From assembly GCF_000379605.1 (NCBI RefSeq), contig NZ_KB902681.1, forward strand, positions 36,017 through 100,016: 64,000 bases of DNA, in the 5' to 3' direction. A program made the position numbers and the translations under genes. Each line of letters opens with the position of its first letter. Position 1 is the stretch's first letter. This stretch comes from Rhizobium giardinii bv. giardinii H152 (GTDB taxonomy: Bacteria > Pseudomonadota > Alphaproteobacteria > Rhizobiales > Rhizobiaceae). This document shows, piece after piece, positions 37,089 through 46,745 of this stretch. The notes under the pieces were generated by a model. It was not told the DNA's origin, searched no databases, and worked only from the letters and a program-made list of their open reading frames with translations.

Positions 37089-37463
37089 TCAGAGTTCCTT
37101 ATCAGGAAACCGGCCTTTTTCCAAAACATCTTCCAGGATGCCGATGGTTTCACCGGATAAACCGCGGATACGGCTGGCGAGCCGGTTGGCAAAGGCGGTG
37201 TGCGCGGGCGACAGGCCGGAGGTGTCGAGCACGACTTTCGGATCGGAAAGGGCCGCCAGCCCGAAAAGCTCATCGGCATCATCCCAGATGACGTTGAAAT
37301 ATCCGGCGACCCGTTGCAGGAATTCAAAGCTCGGCGCACCGCGCTTTCCATGTTCCAATGCCGAAAGATAGGCTGGCGACACGCCGATGGCCGCGGCCAT
37401 CTGCTTCTGCGAAACGCCCTTCTTTCGCCGCAGCCGGTGCATCGCTTCGCCAAAAGGCGTCAT
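37089..37463 (-). CDS. Xre-family helix-turn-helix regulator
   Basis: A 124-residue protein with an N-terminal Cro/C1 HTH: LRRKKGVSQKQMAAAIGVSPAYLSALEHGKRGAPSFEFLQRVAGYF. The C-terminal half (ADELFGLAALSDPKVVLDTSGLSPAHTAFANRL) is shared with rhizobial homologues of unknown ligand. The start overlaps the Smr gene stop by ATGA, so it is translated together with smr and mltA; its targets cannot be read from sequence. Confidence 0.85.
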   Translation of the reverse strand: MTPFGEAMHRLRRKKGVSQKQMAAAIGVSPAYLSALEHGKRGAPSFEFLQRVAGYFNVIWDDADELFGLAALSDPKVVLDTSGLSPAHTAFANRLASRIRGLSGETIGILEDVLEKGRFPDKEL

Positions 37464-38023
37464 GGAGTCGAACCCCTGGGCTTCGACAGGCGGACATAGA
37501 GAGCGCCCTCGCCGCCATGGTTGCGTGCCGCCGGCTCGTAGGACGAGATCAGCATCCGGAATTCCGGCAGCGAAAACCACATCGGCACCGCCCGCTTCAA
37601 CGCCCCCTCGCTGCCAAGCGACGTGCCCTTGCCGGTGATGACGAGCACGTGCCGAAGCCCTCGCTCGTGCGCGCGCAGAAGAAAATGCAGGAGGAACCCA
37701 TGCGCCTCATTTTGCACCATGCCGTGCAGGTCGATCCGCGCTTCGATCGGCAGATGGCCTTTTGCCAGTTTGCGCTTGACCGGCTTTTCGAGCGGATGGT
37801 GGACGCGCGGACGCTTCACGGCTTCCGCTGCCGAGCCGAAAGCCTCGGCCAAAGATTTGCCTTCCTTGATCGTCGGGACAGCGGGCTTCTCCGGCTCCGG
37901 TTCCGGCGCCGGCTCTTCGAATTCGGCAAGTTCGTCCAGGCGTCCGGGCAGAGGACGGGTGGTGCGGGCAACCTTGCCCCACAATATCCGATCCTCGCTC
38001 GTCAGGTTCTTGATCCTAGCCAT
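37460..38023 (-). CDS. Smr-domain protein
   Basis: A 187-residue protein. The N-terminal ~90 residues are charged and proline-rich (AEFEEPAPEPEPEKPAVP), and the C-terminal Smr domain shows IDLHGMVQNEA, VLVITGKGTS and the terminal VRLSK. Smr domains, also at the C-terminus of MutS2, are nucleases acting on RNA or branched DNA. It overlaps both neighbours: mltA by 8 bp and the HTH gene by 4 bp. Start MARIKNLTSEDR fits the family. Confidence 0.86.
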   Translation of the reverse strand: MARIKNLTSEDRILWGKVARTTRPLPGRLDELAEFEEPAPEPEPEKPAVPTIKEGKSLAEAFGSAAEAVKRPRVHHPLEKPVKRKLAKGHLPIEARIDLHGMVQNEAHGFLLHFLLRAHERGLRHVLVITGKGTSLGSEGALKRAVPMWFSLPEFRMLISSYEPAARNHGGEGALYVRLSKPRGSTP

Positions 38024-39125
38024 GGTCGTATCTTGCCGCCGCAGCCTTCGGGACGAAAATGAAAAAGTCGGCGTCGTTGCGCACGGCACCAGCCAACCGT
38101 CCTGCTTCGTCGCCCGAACCGGTGAAAAGATCGCCGCGGGCGGGCCCGACGATCGCCGAACCGGTATCGAGCGCCAGCATCAGCCGTCGAAACGGCCGCC
38201 CGCTGTCGATCGACGTCAGACTGTCGCTCGAAATGAAGAAGGGAACGCCGAAGGTATGGATGAGCCGGTCGACCGCGAGCGAGCGGCCGGGCTCCAAGGC
38301 CACTTTGGCAGCTGCCACCGGACCGAGACCCGTATCGTCGACCTCCGCCTCGCGAAAGAAGATGAAGGACCGATTGTGCCAGAGCACCTCGTCAGTCTCA
38401 TCCGGATGACCATCCAGCCAGTGCCGGATCGACTGCATCGAGACGGTTGCCGCGTCGATCTTGCCGCGCTCGATCAGCAGCTTTCCGGTGGCGGAGAAAT
38501 AATGTCCGGTTTTTGCCGCATAGGTGATGCGCTTCATCGATCCGTCGGGAAAGACCAGCCGGGCGGCGCCTTGCACATGGGCGAAGAACACGTCGACCTT
38601 GGATTTCGCATAGGCGATCTCCAGTCCGCGCCCGGCGAGAAAGCCCTGTTCGATCGCCTTGCGATCCGGATATTCGCGGATGACACCGTCCTTCAATCGG
38701 CCGAAGGCAAAATACGGGTCCAAGCCATCCGGCCGATTGGTATCGTCGACATCGACGAGGTCGTCCGGCCGTCGGTAGAAGGGAAAGCGAAAAGTCTCGT
38801 CCGGTGTCGCACTGACGAGGACTTCGGGTTCGTAAAAAGCCGTGACGAAACCGGGCTTGCCGTCCCGGCGAACGATCTTGAACGGGACGAACTGCTCCTC
38901 GAAGAAAGCCCGGGCTGCGTCTGCGGTCCGGATCTCGTCGGTCGCTGCCGCCTCATAGGCCGGCATCAGGTCGGCGGACGAGACGCCGAGCGAGCCCGTC
39001 CTGTGGGGTTTGAATGTCGTGACGTGATTTCGACAGCGCTTCAGAGCGGCCAGCAAGGGCAATGGATTGTCGTCCTGCCAACCGGGGAGGCCGGAAAAGT
39101 CGACCTTCTGCAAATCGAAATCCAT
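38016..39125 (-). CDS. mltA: MltA-type murein transglycosylase
   Basis: A 369-residue MltA-family lytic transglycosylase. The 3D/double-psi barrel stretch LALDTGSAIVGPARGDLFTGSG carries the catalytic aspartates, and SFIFFRE and GKPGFVTAFYEPEV match the family. It cleaves peptidoglycan glycan strands to 1,6-anhydro-muropeptides. Oddity: no signal peptide or lipobox is visible (MDFDLQKVDFSGLPGWQ), unlike the E. coli lipoprotein, and only 14 bp separate its start from the preceding gene, leaving no room for one without overlap. Confidence 0.88.
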   Translation of the reverse strand: MDFDLQKVDFSGLPGWQDDNPLPLLAALKRCRNHVTTFKPHRTGSLGVSSADLMPAYEAAATDEIRTADAARAFFEEQFVPFKIVRRDGKPGFVTAFYEPEVLVSATPDETFRFPFYRRPDDLVDVDDTNRPDGLDPYFAFGRLKDGVIREYPDRKAIEQGFLAGRGLEIAYAKSKVDVFFAHVQGAARLVFPDGSMKRITYAAKTGHYFSATGKLLIERGKIDAATVSMQSIRHWLDGHPDETDEVLWHNRSFIFFREAEVDDTGLGPVAAAKVALEPGRSLAVDRLIHTFGVPFFISSDSLTSIDSGRPFRRLMLALDTGSAIVGPARGDLFTGSGDEAGRLAGAVRNDADFFIFVPKAAAARYDHG

Positions 39126-39139
39126 CGCCCGTGCCCCGA

Positions 39140-39838
39140 TCAGTTTTCGGATTCGGTGGCGATCAGCTTCCAGTTCGGATCGCGCGAGCGAATGTCGCGG
39201 GCAAATGTCCAGAGATCGTTGACCTCGGAAACGGCTTCGCCATCGCCATCGACGATGGCGCCGGATTTGTCATAGGTGGCAGAGATCAATTGGCTGATGA
39301 TCCGCAGCGTGATGTTGGCTTCGCTGTCCTTGATCTCGGCATGCACCATATCGGCCTTCTCAATTCCAACGAAAGTGGACTTGACCACTTCGCCCTTGCT
39401 TTCACGCTCGGAAATGGCGGCATCGAACCCTTCATAGACATCGCGGGACAGGAGGCCCTTCAGGGTCTTGCGGTCACCGTCGGCAAAAGCCATGACGATC
39501 ATTTCGTAGGCCATCTTGGCGCCGTTGACGAATTCTTGCGGGTCGAAACCCGGATCGGCATCGCTCATTCGGCGCAGCGCCTCGTTCAGCGGCGTGCCGG
39601 CCTTGGTAAAGGCATCGATATCGGCATAGCGTGAAATGTCTTCGCCAGTGCCGTCGCGGCGGGGAAGCTGCACGACCTTGCCGGCTGCTTCCGGGCCTTG
39701 GGCGGCGTCGCGGGGCGAATAGGGATCAACGGGCGGACGTTCGTTGCCGGTCCTCTTGCCCAGCACGCTGCGCAACTGAAGGAAGATGATCACCGCGGCG
39801 ACCAGGAAAAACAATGTGATGAAGTCAAAAGAGCCCAT
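39140..39838 (-). CDS. Tim44/TimA-family membrane protein
   Basis: A 232-residue protein with one N-terminal transmembrane helix (FDFITLFFLVAAVIIFLQLRSVLG), a charged linker, and a C-terminal Tim44-like NTF2-fold domain (EFVNGAKMAYEMIVMAFADGDRKTLKGLLSRDVYEGF). Bacterial relatives of mitochondrial Tim44 are bound to the inner membrane; their role is not settled, though a link with secretion or membrane complex assembly has been proposed. It is divergent from fxsA-secB and upstream of mltA. ATG 39838 is chosen; the GTG at 39844 would add two residues. Confidence 0.86.
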   Translation of the reverse strand: MGSFDFITLFFLVAAVIIFLQLRSVLGKRTGNERPPVDPYSPRDAAQGPEAAGKVVQLPRRDGTGEDISRYADIDAFTKAGTPLNEALRRMSDADPGFDPQEFVNGAKMAYEMIVMAFADGDRKTLKGLLSRDVYEGFDAAISERESKGEVVKSTFVGIEKADMVHAEIKDSEANITLRIISQLISATYDKSGAIVDGDGEAVSEVNDLWTFARDIRSRDPNWKLIATESEN

Positions 39839-39976
39839 TTCCACCCAGAACCGCCGTTAACATGCCGTGCAATCATCCCATATAGTCTGCATGACACGAT
39901 CATTCAAACGACTATATCACTTCTTTGCAATTGCCGGTCCAATGCGGACAGGCTGCTTTGAGAATAAGTGGACACA

Positions 39977-40495
39977 ATGCGCTCGCTGATCATACCGCTG
40001 CTTTTCCTTTTGATGCCGCTTGCGGAGATCGCGGCCTTCATCTTTGTCGGCCGCGAGATCGGTGTCGGCATGACGCTGCTGCTGGTACTGGCAAGCGCAG
40101 TCGCCGGTGCCGCTCTCCTGCGCATCCAGGGCTTTGGCGTGCTCAGGAAAATTCAGCAGGCCTCGCAGACCGGTACCGATCCCGGGCGGCAACTCGTGCA
40201 TGGCGCGATGATCGTGATCGCCGCATTCCTGCTGATCATTCCCGGCTTCATCAGCGATGTCGTCGGGCTGCTGCTTTTCATTCCGGCCGTCAGGGATCTC
40301 GGCTGGTCGCTGATCAAGACCCGGCTGACGGTCGTGACGACGGGTGGGGTGGGCGGTTTTTCGCGCCGACCGGGGCCTGAGCGCGGATCGTCACAGCGAT
40401 CCGGCCCGCAGGTCATCGACCTCGACGAAGACGAATTTTCCCGTACCGATGGCCGTGGCCGCACCGATCCGAACGACCGCGACCGCCTGAAGTGA
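39977..40495 (+). CDS. fxsA: FxsA-family membrane protein
   Basis: A 172-residue protein (174 if the in-frame GTG at 39968 is used). Three to four hydrophobic segments are followed by a charged tail: [38 protein letters not shown] and the FxsA motif [31 protein letters not shown]. FxsA was named for suppression of F exclusion of phage T7 in E. coli; its normal function is unknown. secB follows on the same strand after 77 bp. Confidence 0.85.
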   Translation: MRSLIIPLLFLLMPLAEIAAFIFVGREIGVGMTLLLVLASAVAGAALLRIQGFGVLRKIQQASQTGTDPGRQLVHGAMIVIAAFLLIIPGFISDVVGLLLFIPAVRDLGWSLIKTRLTVVTTGGVGGFSRRPGPERGSSQRSGPQVIDLDEDEFSRTDGRGRTDPNDRDRLK

Positions 40496-40572
40496 GGGGC
40501 GTTCCGGGTTGTAAGGCCAGATGCGAAGTGCTAGATGGCCTCACCTCATTCATGTTCGAAGGAAAAGGCCTT

Positions 40573-41064
40573 ATGACCGATACCGCATCCACCCCCAACG
40601 GCGGCGCAGCAGAGAGCCCGTCCCTGAACATCCTGGCGCAGTACATCAAGGACCTTTCGTTTGAAAATCCCGGTGCGCCGCGTTCGCTTCAGGCACGCGA
40701 AAAGGCCCCGTCGATCAACATCAATGTCAACGTCAACGCCAACCCGCTGTCGGATGCCGAATTCGATGTCGTGCTGACGCTGAATGCCGAAGCCAAGGAT
40801 GGCGACAAGATGCTGTTCAATGTGGAACTCGCCTATGGCGGCGTCTTCCGCGTCACCGGCTTCCCGCAGGAACACATGCTGCCGCTGCTCTTCATCGAGT
40901 GCCCGCGGCTGCTCTTCCCGTTCGCGCGCCAGATCGTTGCCGATGCGACGCGCAACGGCGGTTTCCCGCCGCTGATGATCGACCCGATCGATTTCGCCCA
41001 GATGTTCACCCAGCGCATGGCCGAAGAAAAGGTCCGTTCGCAGGTCTCCGCCAACACGAACTGA
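40573..41064 (+). CDS. secB: SecB protein-export chaperone
   Basis: A 163-residue chaperone. The core has [21 protein letters not shown], the beta-strand pattern [27 protein letters not shown], and [31 protein letters not shown], which is diagnostic of SecB. It keeps preproteins unfolded and delivers them to SecA. ATG 40573 ([10 protein letters not shown]) is preferred; the open frame upstream has no family match. A terminator follows at 41094. Confidence 0.97.
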   Translation: MTDTASTPNGGAAESPSLNILAQYIKDLSFENPGAPRSLQAREKAPSININVNVNANPLSDAEFDVVLTLNAEAKDGDKMLFNVELAYGGVFRVTGFPQEHMLPLLFIECPRLLFPFARQIVADATRNGGFPPLMIDPIDFAQMFTQRMAEEKVRSQVSANTN

Positions 41065-41093
41065 TCCGGTTCCCGTCAGGCGTGATTTGAACG

Positions 41094-41119
41094 ATGCCCG
41101 GTCGGTGACCGGGCATTTT
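41094..41119 (+). terminator. Terminator between convergent secB and dnaQ
   Basis: ATGCCCGGTC (41094-41103) pairs perfectly with GACCGGGCAT (41107-41116) around a 3-nt loop, followed by four Ts. dnaQ ends at 41119 within its edge. Confidence 0.88.
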
Positions 41120-41829
41120 CATTTGGCGGGTTCGTATTTCGCCCAGATCGCCTTCGCGCCCATTTTGGCGACGAGCGCCGCATGCGCCTCGATTTCCACG
41201 ATGGTCAGACGGGAGGCGAGCGGTCGCGGCCTTTGCCCGGCGACGACGATTATATCGTCGGTCTCGGTGACCTGGCCGCCGCGGCTCTCGCCGGACAAAA
41301 GGCCGAGCGCCGTCTGCCGGCCGCCGATCATTTCGATATAGACTTCCGCCAGAAGCTCGGAGTCGAGCAGCGCGCCGTGCTTGGTGCGGTGCGAATTGTC
41401 GATCCCGTAGCGCCGGCAAAGCGCATCGAGCGAGTTCGGGCCCATCGGGTGTTTGCGCCGGGCAAGCGCCAGCGTATCGGTCACCAGGTCATTGGTGATG
41501 GCAGGCAGACCGAGCCGCGCCAGTTCGGCGTTGATGAAGCCCATGTCGAAGGTGGCATTGTGAGCGACCCAACGGGCGTCGCCGAAGAAATCCAAAAGCT
41601 CGGTCACGATGCCGGCAAAATCCGGCTTGTCCTTCAGGAACTCATCGGAGATGCCATGGACCGCCAACGCGTCGGGATGCACCTTCCGGTCGCCGGGATT
41701 GATGTAGACGTGGAACGTTCGCCCCGTCGGAAAATGATTGTGGAGTTCGATGCCGCCGATTTCGATGACCCGGTCCAGCCTGTTGTCGAGACCGGTCGTT
41801 TCCGTATCGAAGATGATTTCGCGCATCAT
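41119..41829 (-). CDS. dnaQ: DNA polymerase III epsilon subunit (3'-5' exonuclease)
   Basis: A 236-residue DEDDh exonuclease. Exo I is IIFDTETTGLD, Exo II VAHNATFDMGFIN, and Exo III H-x4-D in KHGALLDSELLAEVYIEM. It proofreads for the replicative polymerase. It starts within the coaE stop (4-bp overlap) and ends in a terminator shared with secB. The dnaQ-coaE-aroE-maf chain is a compact minus-strand run adjoining the origin. Confidence 0.96.
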   Translation of the reverse strand: MMREIIFDTETTGLDNRLDRVIEIGGIELHNHFPTGRTFHVYINPGDRKVHPDALAVHGISDEFLKDKPDFAGIVTELLDFFGDARWVAHNATFDMGFINAELARLGLPAITNDLVTDTLALARRKHPMGPNSLDALCRRYGIDNSHRTKHGALLDSELLAEVYIEMIGGRQTALGLLSGESRGGQVTETDDIIVVAGQRPRPLASRLTIVEIEAHAALVAKMGAKAIWAKYEPAK

Positions 41830-42419
41830 GGCCCCTTCTGGCCGGTCACCTGCCGGACGATCGCCGCGACCTGGCCGCGGGTCGAATCAAACTCGCCGCT
41901 GGTATCGATGATGTAATCTGCTTTCGCACGTTTTTCGGCATCGGGAACCTGGCGGGAGAGAATGAGGGCGAATTTTTCCTCCGTCATCCCCGGTCTTTTC
42001 ATCACGCGCTCCCTCTGGATCTCCGGACGGCAGGTAACGACCACCACCGCATCGACCCGATCTTCCGCCTTCGTCTCGAACAACAGCGGAATATCGAGCA
42101 GGACCAGCGGCGATTTTTTCGCGCGCTGACGCGCAAGGAACTCCCGCTCCGCTCTGCGCACCAGCGGATGAACGATTGCCTCCAGTTTCTTGAACAGCGA
42201 CGGGTTTTCAGCGAGCTGCCGGGACAGCTCCTTCCTGTCGACTGCCCCGGCCGCTGTCGCTCCGGGAAATGCCGCCTCGATCGGCGCAACCGCTTCCCCC
42301 TGATAAAGCGAATGCACGACCGCGTCGGCATCGTTCACGGGCACGCCGAGATCCGCAAACATTTGCGCGGCAGTCGATTTGCCCATGCCGATCGAGCCTG
42401 TCAGTCCCAGAATGATCAT
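41826..42419 (-). CDS. coaE: Dephospho-CoA kinase
   Basis: A 197-residue P-loop kinase: [15 protein letters not shown] near the N-terminus, DADAVVH and LDIPLLFE downstream. It performs the last step of coenzyme A synthesis, phosphorylating the ribose 3'-OH. ATG 42419 gives the usual [11 protein letters not shown] start; upstream codons overlap aroE. Overlaps both aroE (4 bp) and dnaQ (4 bp). Confidence 0.96.
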   Translation of the reverse strand: MIILGLTGSIGMGKSTAAQMFADLGVPVNDADAVVHSLYQGEAVAPIEAAFPGATAAGAVDRKELSRQLAENPSLFKKLEAIVHPLVRRAEREFLARQRAKKSPLVLLDIPLLFETKAEDRVDAVVVVTCRPEIQRERVMKRPGMTEEKFALILSRQVPDAEKRAKADYIIDTSGEFDSTRGQVAAIVRQVTGQKGP

Positions 42420-43276
42420 GCGTGCCGCGCCATGTCGTCGATGATGATCTGCCGCAAGGTCGCGTCGACCTGGGGTCTTTTGCCAAACCATTTTTCAAAG
42501 CCGGGTGCCGCCTGATGCAGCAGCATGCCAAGACCGTCGACGATCCTGTGGCCCTGCGCTTCGGCTTGCTGCAGGATCGGCGTCTTCAGCGGGACATAGA
42601 CGATATCCGTCACCACACTGCCGGGTCGCATCACCGTGAAGTCGATGTCGGGCGCCTCTGATCCGTCCATCCCGAGCGACGTGGTGTTGATGAAAAGGCC
42701 GGCGTCCAGCATTACCTCCGGCAAGGCCTCCATCGGCTGCGCATGAACCGCCGGGCCGAACCGGTCGGCCAGTTCCCGGGCCCTCGCCTGCGTCCGGTTG
42801 ACCACGTGAATGGTCTTGACGCCGCGATCCCGAACGGCCTGGATGACGGCCCGGCTGGCGCCGCCGGCGCCGAGGACGATCGCGGTGTCGCATCGATCCC
42901 AGCCGACAGAGCGTTCGTCGAGATTCGCCGTGAAACCATGTCCGTCCGTATTGGTCGCATGCACCAGCCCGTCCTCGACCCACAGGGTATTGGAAGCGCC
43001 CAGCTCGGTGCTCTGCGCGTCCGGCCGGTCGGCAAGGGCGAAGGCCATTTCCTTGTGCGGGATGGTGACATTGCCGCCGATGAAGCCGGACTGGCCGTTC
43101 CTCAGCGACGCGATGAAGGCCGGAAAGTCTTCAGGCGCGACTTCATGCGCCCGGTAGCTTCCTTCGAGACCAAGCTGTTTCAGCCAGTAACTATGGATCA
43201 GAGGCGAGCGGGAATGCTTGATCGGATAGCCGGTGACGAAGGCATGGTTAACAAATGTTTCACGTGAATCACGCAT
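42416..43276 (-). CDS. aroE: Shikimate dehydrogenase
   Basis: A 286-residue AroE. The substrate site has [11 protein letters not shown] and the catalytic Lys in [10 protein letters not shown]; the NADP domain has [12 protein letters not shown]. It reduces 3-dehydroshikimate in the chorismate pathway. Its first codons (M-R-D-S-R-E-T-F) are formed by a parS-like 16-mer, and the maf stop overlaps it by 8 bp. Confidence 0.95.
   Translation of the reverse strand: MRDSRETFVNHAFVTGYPIKHSRSPLIHSYWLKQLGLEGSYRAHEVAPEDFPAFIASLRNGQSGFIGGNVTIPHKEMAFALADRPDAQSTELGASNTLWVEDGLVHATNTDGHGFTANLDERSVGWDRCDTAIVLGAGGASRAVIQAVRDRGVKTIHVVNRTQARARELADRFGPAVHAQPMEALPEVMLDAGLFINTTSLGMDGSEAPDIDFTVMRPGSVVTDIVYVPLKTPILQQAEAQGHRIVDGLGMLLHQAAPGFEKWFGKRPQVDATLRQIIIDDMARHA
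43256..43271. other. parS-like ParB-binding site 1 (in the 5' end of aroE)
   Basis: TGTTTCACGTGAATCA matches the bacterial chromosomal parS consensus TGTTTCACGTGAAACA at 15 of 16 positions. It lies about 1.6 kb left of the predicted origin. Confidence 0.82.
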
Positions 43277-43877
43277 CGATCACCCGCAAATCCCTGAGTT
43301 TGGCCAGAAGCGGCAGCATGGGCAGACCGAGGATGGTGAAATAATCACCTTCGATCTTCTCGAAGAGTTGAATGCCCTCACCCTCCAGCTGATAGGCGCC
43401 GACGCTCGACAGCGCCTTTGCGCCGACGCGTTCGAGGTGCCGCTCGATGAAGTCGGCACTTAACGTGCGAACGGTCATCCGCGCGGCAGACAGATGTTTC
43501 CAGAGGACGTCGCCCCCCTGCGTCAGGACGACCGCACTGTTCAGCTGGTGGGTCTGTCCGGAGAGCGACAGCAGATGCTCCCTCGCTTCCTTGATATCCC
43601 GCGGCTTGTGATAGACGCGCTGGCCGAGCGACATGGTCTGGTCCGAGCCTATTATAATGTCCTCGGGAAAGTCCCCGCCGACATGTCTTGCTTTCGCCTC
43701 GGCCAGAATGACCGCCACCTCCTCAGGCGAAGAATGCTGCCGCTCCGCCTGGTTTTCGATCGCCCGCTCGTCGATACCGGCCGCCTTCGCCTGGAAATGG
43801 ATGCCGGCATTCTCCAGGAGCATGCGCCGGAAGGGGCTCGCCGAAGCGAGGACAAGAGAACCTGCCATTGTCTTCAT
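43269..43877 (-). CDS. maf: Maf-family nucleoside triphosphate pyrophosphatase
   Basis: A 202-residue Maf protein starting [19 protein letters not shown], with the SDQTM catalytic-site motif and [12 protein letters not shown] near the C-terminus. Maf enzymes hydrolyse non-canonical or excess NTPs and influence division and septum formation. It lies between ppsR (22-bp gap) and aroE (8-bp overlap). Confidence 0.94.
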   Translation of the reverse strand: MKTMAGSLVLASASPFRRMLLENAGIHFQAKAAGIDERAIENQAERQHSSPEEVAVILAEAKARHVGGDFPEDIIIGSDQTMSLGQRVYHKPRDIKEAREHLLSLSGQTHQLNSAVVLTQGGDVLWKHLSAARMTVRTLSADFIERHLERVGAKALSSVGAYQLEGEGIQLFEKIEGDYFTILGLPMLPLLAKLRDLRVIDA

Positions 43878-43899
43878 ATCCTGATTGACCGGACTCGCC

Positions 43900-44724
43900 T
43901 TAGCGCAGCCGCGGTCTCAGGGCAACAATTGCGGCCGCCGTTTCCTCGATGGAGCGACGCGTCACGTCGATCATCGGCCAGTTGTTGCGGGTGCAGAGCG
44001 ATCGCGCGTATTTCAGTTCCTCGGCAATCGAGGCGCGGTCGACATATTCTTCGCCGCGGAAATTATGCGACGGGGTTCCGAGTACCCGGTTTTCCCGCAC
44101 CTGGGAAATCCGGTCGACGGTTGCGATCAGCCCGACGACCAGTGGCTTGGTCGCCTCCATGAGGCGGTCCGGCAACGGGACGCCGGGCACGATCGGAATA
44201 TTCGCCGTCTTGATGCCGCGATTGGCGAGATAGATGCTGGTCGGTGTTTTCGATGTCCGGCTGATGCCGACCAGCACGACGTCGGCATCGTTGAAATCCG
44301 CCGGCATCTGGCCGTCATCATGATCCATGGTGAAATTGAGCGCATCGATACGCGCGAAGTAATCGGCGTCCATCACATGTTGCGCACCGGACCGCCGCCG
44401 CGACGTCGTGCCGAGATAGGACTGGAAAAGCTCGATGATCGGGTCGAGCACCGAAACGCACGGAAGGCCCATCTCCTTGCAAGTCGCATCGATGATGTCG
44501 GCGAGCTCCCGATCGACGATGGTATAAAGCACGATCCCCGGCGCACCATCGATCGCGGCCATCACCTGCATCAGCTGCTTGCGGTTCCTGATCAGCGGAT
44601 AGACGTGTTCGAGCGCATGCGACGACTGAAACTGCGCGGCCGCTGCCCGGCCCGCCGCGATCAACGTCTCGCCTGTCGAATCGGAGATCAGATGCAGATG
44701 GAAATAGTTTTTATGGTTCTCCAC
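43900..44724 (-). CDS. ppsR: PpsR-type pyruvate,phosphate/water dikinase regulatory protein
   Basis: A 274-residue DUF299 bifunctional kinase/phosphorylase. The N-terminal [13 protein letters not shown] and the P-loop-like [21 protein letters not shown] are the family marks. It switches PEP synthase or PPDK on and off by (de)phosphorylation, set by ADP and Pi. GTG 44724 has GGAG 7 nt upstream; the frame before it (MEKGRLL...) lacks a family match. It starts at the edge of the predicted origin and is transcribed away from it. Confidence 0.9.
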   Translation of the reverse strand: MENHKNYFHLHLISDSTGETLIAAGRAAAAQFQSSHALEHVYPLIRNRKQLMQVMAAIDGAPGIVLYTIVDRELADIIDATCKEMGLPCVSVLDPIIELFQSYLGTTSRRRSGAQHVMDADYFARIDALNFTMDHDDGQMPADFNDADVVLVGISRTSKTPTSIYLANRGIKTANIPIVPGVPLPDRLMEATKPLVVGLIATVDRISQVRENRVLGTPSHNFRGEEYVDRASIAEELKYARSLCTRNNWPMIDVTRRSIEETAAAIVALRPRLR

Positions 44725-45121
44725 GCTATTTCTCCGGGGCTGTTGATAAACCGGGACAACGACGATCAAGAGCCGGCCCTTTTCCAAGGCAGAGGGAAAA
44801 CCGGCGAGTTATTCACAATCCGGATTCGCGGGAGACCGATTTTCCGCACTTGTGGACAAGACTCATGGAAGGACAAAGTGTCACGTTTGTCCACCGCTTT
44901 TCCACAATAAAGGCGCGCGGCGGAAAACAGACAAGATTTTGAATCCCCTGAATTTTCCGGGCTATGCCGGGAGTGATGGACGCAGGGGGGAATTTGAACC
45001 CGTCAATTTGGTCGGACGACCACAAACGTGGAAAAAGGCTGGGTGACTTTTAATCCTTGATAGTCACCGACTCTAAGAAATAGAAACCTTAGATATCTGA
45101 TTTCTTTTATATTGGGAGAAC
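44725..45121. other. oriC: Predicted chromosomal replication origin (oriC) between ppsR and hemE
   Basis: This 397-bp gene-free gap holds DnaA-box-like 9-mers: TTATTCACA (44809-44817, matches TTATNCACA), TTATCAACA (minus, 44741-44749), TTGTCCACA (minus, 44851-44859), TTTTCCACA (44898-44906), plus weaker TTGTCCACC (44888-44896). The right end (about 45047-45119) is A/T-rich and could be the unwinding region. Four GANTC sites (44823, 44860, 44941, 45069) are present. Origins next to hemE are known in Caulobacter and Sinorhizobium. Genes on both sides point outward. No full CtrA box (TTAA-N7-TTAA) was found. Confidence 0.8.
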
Positions 45122-46162
45122 GTGTCGGTGACCGAGAAAAGCCGCAAGGTGTTACGGGTGTTGAATGGTGAAACCCTGTCACCTCCCCCTGTCTGGTTGA
45201 TGCGGCAGGCTGGGCGCTATCTTCCCGAATATCGCCAGACCCGGGCAACAGCCGGCAGCTTCCTCGATCTCTGTTACACCCCGGAGCTTGCTGTCGAAGT
45301 GACGCTGCAGCCGATCCGCCGATACGGCTTTGACGCTGCCATTCTCTTTTCCGATATCCTGGTCATTCCCGATGCCTTGAAGTGCAATGTGCGTTTCGAG
45401 GAAGGGCATGGACCACGCATGGATCCGATCGAGGAAGCCGATATTGCAAGGCTCGATATCCGGCCGGTCGCCGATCATTTGAAGCCGGTCATCGAAACGG
45501 TCCGGCGGCTGCGCGACGAACTGCCGGGGGAGACGACCCTGCTCGGTTTCTGCGGCGCGCCCTGGACGGTGGCGACCTATATGATCGCCGGCCACGGAAC
45601 ACCGGACCAGGCGCCAGCGCGTTTGTTTGCCTATCGCTATCCGGAAGCCTTCGACCGGCTGCTGGCAACGCTTGCCGACGTTTCGGCCGATTACCTCGTC
45701 GCGCAGATCGATGCCGGCGCCGACGCGGTGCAGATTTTCGATTCCTGGGCAGGCGTGCTCGGCGAGGACGAGTTTCTGAGATATGCCGTCAAGCCGGTTC
45801 GCCGGATGATCGACAGTGTTCGGGCGCGACGGCCGAATGCCAAGGTCATCGCCTTCGCGAAGGGTGCCGGAATTCTTCTTAAGGGCTATCGCCAGGGAAC
45901 CGCTGCAGACGCCATCGGTCTCGACTGGTCGGTGCCGCTTTCCTTTGCGGCCGAGCTTCAGAAGGATGGTCCGGTCCAGGGCAATCTCGACCCGATGCGG
46001 GTCGTTGCCGGCGGACAGGCGCTGGATGACGGCATCGACGCGATCCTGCAAGCGCTGGGTAACGGTCCGCTGATCTTCAACCTCGGCCATGGCATCACGC
46101 CCCAGGCCGATCCGGACAACGTCTCGCGTCTCGTCTCGCGGGTGCGCGGAGCAAGGACATGA
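45122..46162 (+). CDS. hemE: Uroporphyrinogen decarboxylase
   Basis: A 346-residue Hem[18 protein letters not shown] and [11 protein letters not shown] hold the conserved substrate-binding Arg and Asp. It removes four carboxyls from uroporphyrinogen III in haem synthesis. It starts at GTG 45122 or GTG 45128; GGGAG (45114-45118) better suits the second. It overlaps hemJ by 4 bp, so it is translationally coupled to it. Its promoter must lie inside the origin gap, so its transcription could influence initiation. Confidence 0.97.
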   Translation: MSVTEKSRKVLRVLNGETLSPPPVWLMRQAGRYLPEYRQTRATAGSFLDLCYTPELAVEVTLQPIRRYGFDAAILFSDILVIPDALKCNVRFEEGHGPRMDPIEEADIARLDIRPVADHLKPVIETVRRLRDELPGETTLLGFCGAPWTVATYMIAGHGTPDQAPARLFAYRYPEAFDRLLATLADVSADYLVAQIDAGADAVQIFDSWAGVLGEDEFLRYAVKPVRRMIDSVRARRPNAKVIAFAKGAGILLKGYRQGTAADAIGLDWSVPLSFAAELQKDGPVQGNLDPMRVVAGGQALDDGIDAILQALGNGPLIFNLGHGITPQADPDNVSRLVSRVRGART

Positions 46163-46698
46163 CCGAGCGCCAGACCGACGCCGGCCCTGGAGCCAGGGCG
46201 CGGATGCGCGCTCTTGTCGCCATCGCGCTGTTCCTGGCACTGCTTGCTGCGTTGTTCCTGTGGCAGCCCGATAATCTCTATCTCTGGGTCAAGGCGCTGC
46301 ATATCATCGCCGTGATGTCCTGGATGGCCGCCCTGCTCTACATGCCGCGGCTGTTCATCTATCACACCGATGCGGCGCCGGGCTCCGACCAGTCCGAGAC
46401 CTTCAAGATGATGGAACAGCGGCTGCTGAAGGTCATCATGAACCCGGCAATGATGATCAGCTGGCTGCTCGGCCTTTATCTCGCCTGGAGCGTCTACGGA
46501 TTTCAGGGCGGATGGCTGCATGCCAAGCTGCTTTTCGTTGTTCTCCTGACGGGCGTCCACATGCTGTTTGCCCGCGCGGTGCGGGCCTTCGGGCGGGATG
46601 AAAACGCCCGCAGCGCCCGCTATTGGCGTCTGATGAACGAGGCGCCGACGCTGCTGATGATCCTGATCGTCATCATGGCGGTTGTAAAACCGTTTTGA
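46159..46698 (+). CDS. hemJ: HemJ protoporphyrinogen IX oxidase
   Basis: A 179-residue integral membrane protein of the UPF0093 family with about four transmembrane helices: [20 protein letters not shown], then [29 protein letters not shown] with the conserved histidines, and [13 protein letters not shown]. It is the HemJ-type protoporphyrinogen oxidase used by many bacteria that lack HemG/HemY, fitting directly after hemE. 16 residues before ATG-Arg-Ala form a charged extension. Confidence 0.93.
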   Translation: MTERQTDAGPGARARMRALVAIALFLALLAALFLWQPDNLYLWVKALHIIAVMSWMAALLYMPRLFIYHTDAAPGSDQSETFKMMEQRLLKVIMNPAMMISWLLGLYLAWSVYGFQGGWLHAKLLFVVLLTGVHMLFARAVRAFGRDENARSARYWRLMNEAPTLLMILIVIMAVVKPF

Positions 46699-46745
46699 TT
46701 CACCGCGCGCTGTTAAGGAAACTTTTGCTAATTTTTCCAAACCCC

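Noticed and set aside
44725..45121. Full CtrA-binding motif (TTAA-N7-TTAA) in the origin
   Set aside because: Searched both strands by eye; only isolated TTAA halves are present, so no claim of CtrA control is made.
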